Positions 47,126-54,935 of a DNA stretch of 64,000 bases are shown piece by piece. Each line of letters opens with the position of its first letter. The stretch's first letter is position 1. This DNA comes from Mesorhizobium qingshengii (lineage in GTDB: Bacteria > Pseudomonadota > Alphaproteobacteria > Rhizobiales > Rhizobiaceae), in the NCBI RefSeq assembly GCF_900103325.1, contig NZ_FMXM01000013.1, positions 62,001 to 126,000 of the forward strand. The letters are read 5' to 3'. A program made the position numbers and the translations under genes. Under the pieces are notes generated by a model that searched no databases, was not told the DNA's origin, and saw nothing but the letters and a program-made list of their open reading frames with translations.

Positions 47126-48118
47126 CTAGCTCCGCCAGGCCGCCAGATCGGCCAGGATCCGCGCCTTCAACGCTGGGTCGGCGTAGCTCGCCTGCACCGA
47201 CGTCGCGGCGAGCTGGCGGATGGTTTCGCTGTCCCAGGCGAAGGCCTCGGCGCAGGCGGCATAGGAGGCTTCAAGCGTGGTGTCGAGCAGCGACGGATCA
47301 TCGGTGTTGATCGAGACGGGGACACCGGCCTTGCGCAGGGCGTCGAGCGGATGTTCGGCAAGCGATGGATAGACGCCAAGCGCCAAATTGGAGATCGGAC
47401 AGACGCCCAGGGGAATCTGCCTCCGTGCCAGCAAGTCGACGAGCTCCGGATCCTCGATCGACCGCACGCCATGGTCGATGCGGTCGGCGCCCAGTAGTTC
47501 GATTGCGTCGCGAACACCTTCCGGGCCGCTCGACTCGCCCGCATGAACGGTGCGCCGCAGGCCCGCCGCGCCGGCACGGCGAAACGCCTCGGCGAAGCGC
47601 GGGCCGGTGCGGCCGGCAGCCGCTTCGTTGCCGTCGATCGACAGCGCAACGACGCGCTTGTGCCTGATCGCACTCAGCAACTCCACCAGTTCGATCGCTT
47701 CCGCCGCCGACTGGGTGCGGAGCAGGCTGACGCAAAGTCCGACCGGCGGGTGCCCGTCCTGCTCGGCGGCCGCGAAACCGGCATCGAATGCGTCGATCAT
47801 CCCGGGGATGTTCTTGTGCCAATGCGGCCAATGCGTCGGATTGACGATGACGTCGGCATAACGCACGCCGCTTCGGCCCATGCGCTGCGCGAACTTGTAG
47901 GCAGTGGTGGCGAGTTGCTCGCGCGTCCGGAATGTGCCGCACAACCAGTCGAGCATCTCGAGGAAGCTCTTGAGGTCATGGGCTTCGAACAGCCTGTCGT
48001 GCGGTGCACGCAGCGGAATGCCGGCTTCCTCGCAGTTCCTGATCACATCGGCGGCCTCGAAGCAGCCCTCGACGTGGATGTGCACTTCGGCTTTCGGCAG
48101 TCCGATGAAATCGGTCAA
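47126..48118 (-). CDS. add: adenosine deaminase family protein
   Basis: The 330-residue TIM-barrel deaminase has LPKAEVHIHVEGCFEAADVI (metal HxH), then HAGESSGPEGVRDAIELLGA (catalytic HAGE), RIDHGV and INTDDPSLLD (metal Asp). TTG 48118 with GGGAGG six bases upstream is preferred over a TTG at 48139. Length matches adenosine deaminases; adenine deaminase (ADE) is an alternative within this superfamily. Confidence 0.92.
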   Translation of the reverse strand: MTDFIGLPKAEVHIHVEGCFEAADVIRNCEEAGIPLRAPHDRLFEAHDLKSFLEMLDWLCGTFRTREQLATTAYKFAQRMGRSGVRYADVIVNPTHWPHWHKNIPGMIDAFDAGFAAAEQDGHPPVGLCVSLLRTQSAAEAIELVELLSAIRHKRVVALSIDGNEAAAGRTGPRFAEAFRRAGAAGLRRTVHAGESSGPEGVRDAIELLGADRIDHGVRSIEDPELVDLLARRQIPLGVCPISNLALGVYPSLAEHPLDALRKAGVPVSINTDDPSLLDTTLEASYAACAEAFAWDSETIRQLAATSVQASYADPALKARILADLAAWRS

Positions 48119-48271
48119 TGACGCCTCCCATATTGGCAAGCGTCATCAAATCATGAAACGACCGGCCCCCGTTTCAAGAAATGATTGAAAGAATTGCGCA
48201 CGGCGCGCCGAAGCGGAACGGCCTGCAAGATTAGGGGGACCGTTCCCAAGGACTACCGAAACGACCGAAGG

Positions 48272-48673
48272 TCAGCCAAACGTCGCCAGAGGCTTGGCGT
48301 GGATCTCGACCCAGTCGCAGCGCCGGCTGTCGTGGTAGAAGGACTGGAAGGGCGGTGGGAACGACGGGTCCGCGAAGGCGCCGACCGGGATGGCAATCAC
48401 ACCGGGCTGGGTATCTATTCGGTAGTGGACGGTGGTCCCGCAATCAGGGCAGAAGCTGTAGATGACGCGGCCGCCCTGGTCGCCGACGCGGGTGAATTGC
48501 GCTGCCCGTCCCTGGATCGATACGCCGCCTTCCGCGAACCGGACATTGTAGCTGAAGGCACTGCCAGTGCGCCGCTTGCAGTCCAGGCAATGGCAAACGG
48601 AGATGCGCGCCGGCTCGCCCGAGCAGACGGCTGAAAGCTGGCCGCAGGAACATGTGGCGCGTCGCGTAACCAT
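48272..48673 (-). CDS. GFA family (Mss4-like zinc) protein
   Basis: The 133-residue protein has the GFA zinc ligands: CSCGQLSAVC, CHCLDCKRRTGSAFSYNV, and FCPDCGTTVHY. It belongs to the glutathione-dependent formaldehyde-activating enzyme family, many of which have other or unknown functions. The ATG is preceded by GGAGGAG. It lies 25 bases behind the Gfo/Idh dehydrogenase gene stop and may share its transcript. Confidence 0.9.
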   Translation of the reverse strand: MVTRRATCSCGQLSAVCSGEPARISVCHCLDCKRRTGSAFSYNVRFAEGGVSIQGRAAQFTRVGDQGGRVIYSFCPDCGTTVHYRIDTQPGVIAIPVGAFADPSFPPPFQSFYHDSRRCDWVEIHAKPLATFG

Positions 48674-48698
48674 GACAGGCTCCTCCCCTCGTTAGAAA

Positions 48699-49757
48699 TT
48701 ACTGCGTATCCGCGTTGGCCCTCAGTTCCGTCCGCTTCTCGTCCGACACCACCGCCAGGTCCAGCACCTTCTGCAGCCCGGCGGCATGGCGGAAGGACGG
48801 CTCGGCCTGGACGCCGCTCTTCACCGCCTCGACGAAACGCTGGTAGTTGGTCGCCACCGCGCCGGCGTCGAGCACTTCCCATTTGGCGTTCTCGACATTC
48901 TCGCCGACGCAGGCCTTGAGCACCGAACCGTCGAGATTGTGCACCACCTCGACGCCGCCCTTGTCGCCATAGATGCGCAGGCGAAGTTCGTTGAGATGCC
49001 CGGTCGCCCAGCGGCTGGCATGCACCACGCCGAAGGCGCCGTTGGAAAAATCCAGCGTCATGGCGAAGCTGTCATTGGCGTCGAGCCCGTATTCGCCGAT
49101 GCGGTTGCCGGGTGCCTTGTCGAAGGCGCGCAGCCGGCAGAAGACATGGTCGATGTCGAGAGCAGCACCGTAGCTGGCGAAATCGAGGATATGGATGCCG
49201 ACATCGCCGAGCACGCCGTTCGACCCATGCCCGCGCGACAGGCGCCACAGCCATTTCGGATCGGTGCGCCAGTCGCCCCAGAATTTCGACACCAGCCAGC
49301 TTTGCAGATAGGACGCCTCGACATGCCGGACCGTGCCGATTTCGCCCGCCTGCACCATCTGGCGGGCCTTCTGCAGCGCCGCGACATTGCGATAGGTGAG
49401 GTTCACCATGTTGACGATGCCGGCGGCCTCGGCGGCATCGGCCATCTCGGTGGCCTTGCCAAAGTTTTCGGCCAGCGGCTTTTCGCACAGCACCGGCTTG
49501 CCGGCGGCGATCAGCGCCATGGTGGTCGGGTGGTGGATGCGGTCCGGCGTGACATTGGCCACCGCGTCGAAGGCACCCCATTTCAACGCCTCCTCGAGCG
49601 AAGTGAAGCGGTTGGGAATCTCAAAGCTGTCGGCGAATTCGCCGACGCGCGCCGCATCGACATCGACGGCGCCGACGATATCGATGCCCTCGATGGCACT
49701 GAAGCGCCGCGCATGTTCCTGCGCCATCCAGCCGGTGCCGAGTATCAAAAGCCGCAT
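48699..49757 (-). CDS. Gfo/Idh/MocA family oxidoreductase
   Basis: The 352-residue dehydrogenase has an N-terminal NAD(P) fold (MRLLILGTGWMAQEHARRF), the EKPLAENFGKA motif (catalytic-type Lys), and a C-terminal alpha/beta domain with GDVGIHILDFASYGA (catalytic His). It probably oxidises or isomerises a sugar or cyclitol. The start ATG 49757 agrees with the family. It is in the same orientation as the SDR gene at 49892, 134 bases upstream, as a likely catabolic pair. Confidence 0.93.
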   Translation of the reverse strand: MRLLILGTGWMAQEHARRFSAIEGIDIVGAVDVDAARVGEFADSFEIPNRFTSLEEALKWGAFDAVANVTPDRIHHPTTMALIAAGKPVLCEKPLAENFGKATEMADAAEAAGIVNMVNLTYRNVAALQKARQMVQAGEIGTVRHVEASYLQSWLVSKFWGDWRTDPKWLWRLSRGHGSNGVLGDVGIHILDFASYGAALDIDHVFCRLRAFDKAPGNRIGEYGLDANDSFAMTLDFSNGAFGVVHASRWATGHLNELRLRIYGDKGGVEVVHNLDGSVLKACVGENVENAKWEVLDAGAVATNYQRFVEAVKSGVQAEPSFRHAAGLQKVLDLAVVSDEKRTELRANADTQ

Positions 49758-49891
49758 TTGTTGCTCCCTGCGCGAGATGTCAGAATCGGCCGCCTTGGGA
49801 GTGCTGCCAGCCCCCTTCGGCGGCGAACCCGTGCCGCGGCCTGGGTCATCGCTTCGCCCCAGGGACATGGCTCCTCCTCGCGGTCGAAGCG

Positions 49892-50596
49892 TCAAATAGC
49901 GCGGATGATACCACCGTCGACACGAATGTTCTGGCCGGTGATGTAGCCGGCGCCTTCGGAGGCCAGGAAGGCGATGGTCGCGGCGATCTCCTCGCTCGTG
50001 CCGTAGCGCTGCATCGGCACGCTGTCGCGACGCTCCTCGGTGGCGGGCAGGCTGTCGATCCAGCCGGGCAGCACGTTGTTCATGCGCACATTGTCGGCGG
50101 CATAGGTATTGGCGAAGATCTTGGTGTAGGCGGCAAGCCCGGCGCGGAACACCGCAGAGGTCGGGAACATCGGGCTCGGCTCGACCACCCAGGCCGTCGA
50201 GATGTTGATGATGGCGCCGCCCTTCTGCTTGACCATGTGGGGTGCCACGATGCGCACCGGTCGGATGACGTTCATCAGATAGACATCGAGGCCGGTGTGC
50301 CATTGCTCGTCTGATATTTCGAGGATCGGCGCGCGCGGCCCGTGGCCGCCGCTGTTGACCAGCACGTCGATGCGGCCATGGCGCTCGAGCGTCAGGTCGA
50401 CGAGACGCTGCAGATCGTCGTTCGACTGGTTGGAGCCGGTGACGCCGAGCCCGCCCAACTCCTTGGCCAGCGCCTCGCCCTTGCCCGAGGAAGACAGGAT
50501 GGCAATCTTGAAGCCGTCCGCCGCCAGCCGCTTCGCCGCCGCCGCACCCATGCCGCTGCCGCCGGCCACCACAACAGCCACTTTTTCTACACTCAT
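49892..50596 (-). CDS. SDR family oxidoreductase lacking the usual Tyr-Lys pair
   Basis: The 234-residue SDR has VVVAGGSGMGAAAAKRLAAD (cofactor, GxxxGxG-like), NSGGHGPRA and a Ser (ISTAWVVEP). Where YxxxK should stand it reads FPTSAVFRAGLAAYTK: Ser and Arg replace Tyr and Lys. The C-terminal ...GYITGQNIRVDGG is a standard BKR end. It could be a divergent dehydrogenase or a binding protein. It is divergent from a LysR regulator at 50725, its probable controller. Confidence 0.85.
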   Translation of the reverse strand: MSVEKVAVVVAGGSGMGAAAAKRLAADGFKIAILSSSGKGEALAKELGGLGVTGSNQSNDDLQRLVDLTLERHGRIDVLVNSGGHGPRAPILEISDEQWHTGLDVYLMNVIRPVRIVAPHMVKQKGGAIINISTAWVVEPSPMFPTSAVFRAGLAAYTKIFANTYAADNVRMNNVLPGWIDSLPATEERRDSVPMQRYGTSEEIAATIAFLASEGAGYITGQNIRVDGGIIRAI

Positions 50597-50724
50597 TGGA
50601 TTTTCCTCTCGGGGTTGGCAGGACTCAGCAAGCAGTTTTTTCGGGATCCGCGCGGTGATATAGCTGGTTTTCTCGCCCGGTTCGAACCAGAATGCCTGAA
50701 ATCAGCCTGTAGAAAAGCTCCTGC

Positions 50725-51627
50725 ATGCCCGAAGCCTTCCTGAGCCTGCCACCGTTGAATGCGCTGCGCGCCTTCGAGGCCTCGGCGCGCCATCTCAATT
50801 TCCGCATCGCCGCCGAGGAATTGAACGTCACGCAAGGCGCGGTGGCCCAGCACATTCGCGGGCTGGAGGCTGATCTCGGCACAAAACTGTTCGAGCGGCT
50901 GCCGCGCGGCCTGGCTCTCACCGACGAGGGCCGCGCCTATGTGCCCAACATCCGTCGCGCCTTCGACCTGATCTCGGAGGCGACGCTGCTGTTGCGCCCC
51001 GAGCCGGCGCGGCTGACGATCAGCGTGACGCCGAGCTTCGCCACCAAATGGCTGATCCCCAGGCTGCAGGACTTCATGGCGCACAATCCGCTGGTCGACT
51101 TGCGTGTCCTGGCCAGCGAAAGCCTGTCGAGTTTTCAGGCCGATGGCGTCGACATCGCGGTGCGGCAGGGCCGCCCGCCCTTCGGCCCCGGCCTGATCGT
51201 CGACCTGTTGTTCGCGCAGCAGATCATCGCCGTTTGCAGCCCGGCCCTGCTGCCGCACGGCGCCGTCGAGATCGCGGCGGCCGAAATCCAGCATCATGTT
51301 CTGCTGCACGACGCGCACAATCTGTGGCCGGAATTCATGGAAAAGGCGGTCGGCCTGAAGATGACGACCGAACTGAAACGCATGCGCTTCAACCAGACGA
51401 GCCTGGCCATCGACGCCGCCATCGCCGGCCAGGGCATCGCGCTGGCCAGCCGCTTTCTCGTCGCCGCCGATCTCGCCGCCGGCCGGCTGGTCCAGCCGGT
51501 GAGCGGCGAAATGCGCGGCACGCAGGATTTCCACGTCGTGGTGCCAAGAAAACAGCGGCATCCCGAGCCAACGCAGGCCGTGCGGCAATGGCTGCTCGAT
51601 GCGGGAGAGAAACAGCCTTTGTCGTGA
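50725..51627 (+). CDS. LysR family regulator, GcvA-like
   Basis: The 300-residue regulator has LPPLNALRAFEASARHLNFR, IAAEELNVTQGAVAQHIRGL (HTH), KLFERLPRGLALTDEG, then an effector domain (SVTPSFATKWLIPRLQDF, AVRQGRPPFGPG). This is the GcvA group of LysR regulators. It lies divergently from the SDR/Gfo-Idh genes (128-base gap), so it probably controls that catabolic set. The effector is unknown. Confidence 0.92.
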   Translation: MPEAFLSLPPLNALRAFEASARHLNFRIAAEELNVTQGAVAQHIRGLEADLGTKLFERLPRGLALTDEGRAYVPNIRRAFDLISEATLLLRPEPARLTISVTPSFATKWLIPRLQDFMAHNPLVDLRVLASESLSSFQADGVDIAVRQGRPPFGPGLIVDLLFAQQIIAVCSPALLPHGAVEIAAAEIQHHVLLHDAHNLWPEFMEKAVGLKMTTELKRMRFNQTSLAIDAAIAGQGIALASRFLVAADLAAGRLVQPVSGEMRGTQDFHVVVPRKQRHPEPTQAVRQWLLDAGEKQPLS

Positions 51628-51650
51628 GCCCCTGCTCTCTCTGTCTGTTT

Positions 51651-51694
51651 GAGCTTTTCCGAAAACCGGCACCCACTTTCGGGGTCATGCTCTG
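51651..51694. repeat. RIME-like intergenic repeat
   Basis: GAGCTTTTCCGAAAACCGG ... CACTTTCGGGGTCATGCTC resembles the rhizobial mosaic/palindromic repeats with TTTTCCGAAAACCGG and TTTCGG-GTCATGC parts. It occurs once here, in a noncoding gap. Confidence 0.6.
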
Positions 51695-51880
51695 GCTGGA
51701 TCGGCGGCAAGGCGTCCGGCTTCACATGGGCGATCGATGCGTAGGTCTCCCGGACGCCTTCGCGGAGTTATCGCCGACATGGCCGCCTATGCTGTTGGAT
51801 GCCTCTCGGTCGAAAGCGACCCAAGGCAGACAATTATATGCTAGTCTCGCGAGCCATCGAACGAACGGCGGGAGGTAGCA

Positions 51881-52693
51881 ATGTTGGAAACGGACAAGGT
51901 GTTTGCCGGCTCGATTCCGGAAAATTACGACCGCTATATGGTGCCGTTGATTTTCGAGCCGTTCGCCGCGGATCTTGCACAGCGAGCAGCGTCCCTGTCG
52001 CCCGGCGCCGTCCTGGAAATCGCCGCGGGCACCGGGGTTGTCACCCGCGCACTGGCGCCAAGACTGTCCCCTGGCGCAACCTATGTCGTAACCGACCTCA
52101 ACCAGCCGATGCTCGACTACGCCGCTTCGCGACAAGCGCCCGACAGTCGCATCGAATGGCGCCAGGCGGACGCCATGGCGCTGCCGTTTGACGATGCGGC
52201 CTTCGATCTCGTCTGTTGTCAGTTCGGCGCGATGTTCTTTCCCAACCGCACATCCGCCTACCGCGAGGCAAAGCGAGTCCTGAAGCCCGGAGGACATCTT
52301 TTGTTCAACGTATGGGACCGCATCGAGGAGAATGTCTTTGCGGACGATGTGACGAATGCTCTCGCAAGGATTTTTCCGGACGATCCGCCGCGCTTTCTGG
52401 CACGCACGCCGCACGGCTACCACGATACGGCACTGATCCGCAGCGATCTGGAAGACGCGGGTTTCTCGCGCGTGGTGATCGAAACGAGAGCCGAACAAAG
52501 CCGAGCATCCTCGCCACGCCTTCCGGCCGTTGCTTACTGTCAGGGAACTGTTCTTCGAAGCGAAATCGAGGCCAGGGACCCGGGAAAGCTGGAAGCTGCA
52601 ACCGACTATGCCGCCTCCGCGATTGCGGACAGACATGGCAGCGGCGAGGTTGCCGCCAAGATTCAGGCACACGTAATCGTGGCCGTGGCCTAG
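51881..52693 (+). CDS. class I SAM-dependent methyltransferase
   Basis: The 270-residue enzyme has a SAM-binding core VLEIAAGTGVVTRALAPRLS (around residue 45), TYVVTDLNQPMLDYAASRQA, WRQADAMALPFDDAAFDLVC and REAKRVLKPGGHLLFNVWDR. It is UbiE/Coq5-like but shorter at the ends. GGGAGGTAGCA lies before the ATG. The substrate is unknown. It is monocistronic; the palindromic repeat at 52693 begins at its stop. Confidence 0.92.
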   Translation: MLETDKVFAGSIPENYDRYMVPLIFEPFAADLAQRAASLSPGAVLEIAAGTGVVTRALAPRLSPGATYVVTDLNQPMLDYAASRQAPDSRIEWRQADAMALPFDDAAFDLVCCQFGAMFFPNRTSAYREAKRVLKPGGHLLFNVWDRIEENVFADDVTNALARIFPDDPPRFLARTPHGYHDTALIRSDLEDAGFSRVVIETRAEQSRASSPRLPAVAYCQGTVLRSEIEARDPGKLEAATDYAASAIADRHGSGEVAAKIQAHVIVAVA

Positions 52694-52756
52694 GCAATCC
52701 CAGCAAAAGCGTGAGCGGTTTTCCGTCCGGAATTGCGTCAGGACAAAGAGATGGAG
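52693..52756. repeat. intergenic palindromic repeat, copy 3
   Basis: GGCAATCCCAGC...AAAAGCGTGAGCGGTTTTCC...GGAATTGCGTCAGGACAAAGAGATGGAG matches copy 1 and, in reverse, copy 2. The shared end CAAAGAGATGGAG is the inverted form of CCATCTCTTTG in copy 2. Confidence 0.7.
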
Positions 52757-52803
52757 GTGCCGGATTATCCGTTCCGGCACTTCCAGACATTATGGAGCAG
52801 GCA

Positions 52804-53379
52804 TCAGGGCCGCGCTTGCCGTCCCAGCCCGGACGACGGATTGGGCAGGCCCGGCACCATCTGGCTCAGCACGCGATCGCGAAGGATGACATGGTGGTAG
52901 ATGGCAGCCGCGGCGTGCAGTCCTGCGAGCCACAGGATGATGTCGCCAAGCGTGCCATGGATTTCCGCCAGCGACGTGCCCCATGTGCCGGAGAACGGGC
53001 CGATCGCTCCCAGGCCGTAGACCGTCACCGGGTGGCCGCCAAACCATGCGCCGAGCATGGCGGTCGCCGGAACCGCGAACAGGAGCGCATAGAGCGCCCA
53101 GTGTGTTGCCCTCGAGGCGAGGTCCATCCACCCGGGCATGGGAGGAGCGTCCGGAATGCGGTCGAACAGACGCCAGATCAGGCGGATGACCAGCAGCCAG
53201 AAAACGGCGAAGCCGAGCGACTCGTGAAGCAGCAGCGTCGAGGCGTTGGCGGCTGAATAGACGCGCGTGGGAGGACCACCTTCCGAGACCAGGAAGGCGA
53301 TGAGCACGAACAGCGCCGTCAGCCAGTGAAGCGCCTGGGCGAGGCTTCCGTAGCGGGTTGCGGTACCAGATAGCGACAT
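52804..53379 (-). CDS. cytochrome b561
   Basis: The 191-residue protein has four membrane helices with haem-type His: ALHWLTALFVLIAFLVSEGG, LLLHESLGFAVFWLLVIRLI, RATHWALYALLFAVPATAML, and LAGLHAAAAIYHHVILRD. This is the bacterial cytochrome b561/DUF1924-type. ATG 53379 has CAGGAG upstream; the upstream frame is not related. It transfers electrons from quinol; the partner is unknown. Confidence 0.9.
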   Translation of the reverse strand: MSLSGTATRYGSLAQALHWLTALFVLIAFLVSEGGPPTRVYSAANASTLLLHESLGFAVFWLLVIRLIWRLFDRIPDAPPMPGWMDLASRATHWALYALLFAVPATAMLGAWFGGHPVTVYGLGAIGPFSGTWGTSLAEIHGTLGDIILWLAGLHAAAAIYHHVILRDRVLSQMVPGLPNPSSGLGRQARP

Positions 53380-53475
53380 GCAAGAACTCCTGAACGCAGC
53401 GGCGGACAATCTCTCCGCACCGTGCCCCCATTTCAATCGTTCCTCAAGCGACATCGAAGGCGATGCGGCAGCTCC

Positions 53476-53964
53476 TCAGTCTTCGTCCGTCCAGATCAGG
53501 CGCAGCATGCGCAGCAGCGTTGCCCGATCCTTTTTCGTCAGCCGATGCAGGAACCGGTCCTCGTGCCGGCGAACCTGTTGCCGCCATCTGGGCATAGCCT
53601 CCCTCGCGGCCGGCGTCAGGGTCAGCACCCGTACGCGCTTGTCCTCGGCATGGTCGTCGCGCTCGACCAGCCCGCGCTCCTCGAGCTCGGCCAGCAGCGG
53701 CGCCATGTTGGCGCTCTTCATGCCGAGCAGGCGGCACAGTTCGGCGGCGCGGATGCCGGGCCTCTCGTCGATCAGCGCCAGCATGCCATAAGTGACCGGG
53801 CGCAGCGCCGCATCGGCCAGCTCGACCGCGAAATCATTCAAGGCGAAGGCCGAGGCGCGCCTCAGATTGTAACCGATCTGCGCGTCGAGCGCGTCCTCGG
53901 CCATCGCACCCCGCGCGGCTGTACTGGCGTGAACCTCAGTGTCATCCATGGTATAATCGATCAC
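53476..53964 (-). CDS. MarR family regulator of hydroxycinnamate genes
   Basis: The 162-residue regulator has a MarR winged HTH (RAAELCRLLGMKSANMAPLL, AELEERGLVERDDHAEDKR, VRVLTLTPAARE). GTG 53964 has GAGGAGG eight bases upstream; ATG 53949 is the alternative. Two CTATG-N3-CATAG operators lie between it and the hydratase/lyase gene. By analogy with FerR/CouR-type repressors it probably senses a hydroxycinnamoyl-CoA. Confidence 0.9.
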   Translation of the reverse strand: MIDYTMDDTEVHASTAARGAMAEDALDAQIGYNLRRASAFALNDFAVELADAALRPVTYGMLALIDERPGIRAAELCRLLGMKSANMAPLLAELEERGLVERDDHAEDKRVRVLTLTPAAREAMPRWRQQVRRHEDRFLHRLTKKDRATLLRMLRLIWTDED

Positions 53965-53996
53965 CGCGATCGCCTCCTCTTGTCAAGCGAAAAAGA

Positions 53997-54009
53997 CTAT
54001 GCGACATAG
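53997..54009. promoter_or_regulatory. MarR operator, site 1
   Basis: CTATG-CGA-CATAG, a perfect 5-base inverted repeat with a 3-base centre, 33 bases before the GTG of the divergent MarR gene. It forms a pair with site 2, centre to centre 25 bases. Confidence 0.65.
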
Positions 54010-54021
54010 CAATCGTGATAG

Positions 54022-54034
54022 CTATGCTGCATAG
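54022..54034. promoter_or_regulatory. MarR operator, site 2
   Basis: CTATG-CTG-CATAG, the same palindrome as site 1. It lies 43 bases before the ATG of the hydratase/lyase gene and probably overlaps its promoter. Confidence 0.65.
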
Positions 54035-54076
54035 CGATTTTCATCAATGTCGATGCGAAACGGGAGGACACTGACC

Positions 54077-54892
54077 ATGACCGAAGAGACCGTTGCCTTC
54101 GATGTCGAGAACGGCATCGCCTGGGTGCGCTTCAACCGGCCGGACAAGCGCAATTGCATGAACCCGGCGCTCAACCGGCGCATGATGGAGGTTCTCGACG
54201 AACTGGAATTCCGTGACGATGTCGGCGTGCTCGTACTGTCGGGCGAAGGCAGCGCCTGGTCGGCGGGCATGGACCTCAAGGAGTATTTCCGCGAGACCGA
54301 AGCCAAGGGTCTCGGCGCCGTCCGCAAGGCGCAGTCCGAAGCCTATGGCTGGTGGCGGCGCCTGCGCTGGTACGGCAAGCCAACCATCGCCATGGTCAAT
54401 GGCTGGTGTTTCGGCGGCGGCTATGGCCCACTCTTCGCCTGCGACCTCGCCTTCGCCGCCGACGAGGCGCAGTTCGCCCTGTCCGAGATCAACTGGGGCA
54501 TCCTGCCGGGCGGCGGCGCCACCAAGGTGGTTGTCGACCTGCTGTCGATGCGCGATGCCATGTACCACGCGCTGACCGGCGAACTCATCGACGGCAGGAA
54601 GGCCGCCGCCTGGAAGCTGGTCAATGAAAGCCTGCCTCTGGCCGACCTGAAGGCGCGCGTCACCGAGGTCGCGAACATCTTGCTGAAGAAGAACCCGATT
54701 GCGCTCAAGGCGACCAAGGATGCCATCCGTCGCGTCGCCGAGATGACCTACGACAATGCCGAGGATTATCTGGTGCGGGCGCAGGAGGCGGCCAATTTCC
54801 ATGACAATTCGGGCCGCAAGGAAGGCATCCGCCAGTTCATCGACGAAAAGAGCTACAAGCCGGGCCTCGGCGCTTACGACAAGGCCAGATGA
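54077..54892 (+). CDS. p-hydroxycinnamoyl-CoA hydratase/lyase
   Basis: The 271-residue crotonase-fold enzyme has NRPDKRNCMNPALNRRMMEV, GEGSAWSAGMDLKEYFRETE (CoA oxyanion region), and GWCFGGGYGPLFACDLAFAA. SEINWGILPGGGATKVVVD carries the Glu of hydroxycinnamoyl-CoA hydratase-lyases, and the C-terminus has NFHDNSGRKEGIRQFIDEKS. It converts feruloyl-CoA to vanillin and acetyl-CoA. GGGAGG lies upstream of the ATG. It is the first gene of a MarR-controlled operon. Confidence 0.9.
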   Translation: MTEETVAFDVENGIAWVRFNRPDKRNCMNPALNRRMMEVLDELEFRDDVGVLVLSGEGSAWSAGMDLKEYFRETEAKGLGAVRKAQSEAYGWWRRLRWYGKPTIAMVNGWCFGGGYGPLFACDLAFAADEAQFALSEINWGILPGGGATKVVVDLLSMRDAMYHALTGELIDGRKAAAWKLVNESLPLADLKARVTEVANILLKKNPIALKATKDAIRRVAEMTYDNAEDYLVRAQEAANFHDNSGRKEGIRQFIDEKSYKPGLGAYDKAR

Positions 54893-54935
54893 CGCCACGA
54901 TAAACCCATCGCCGCAATCTGGGAGGAGATGCGAA

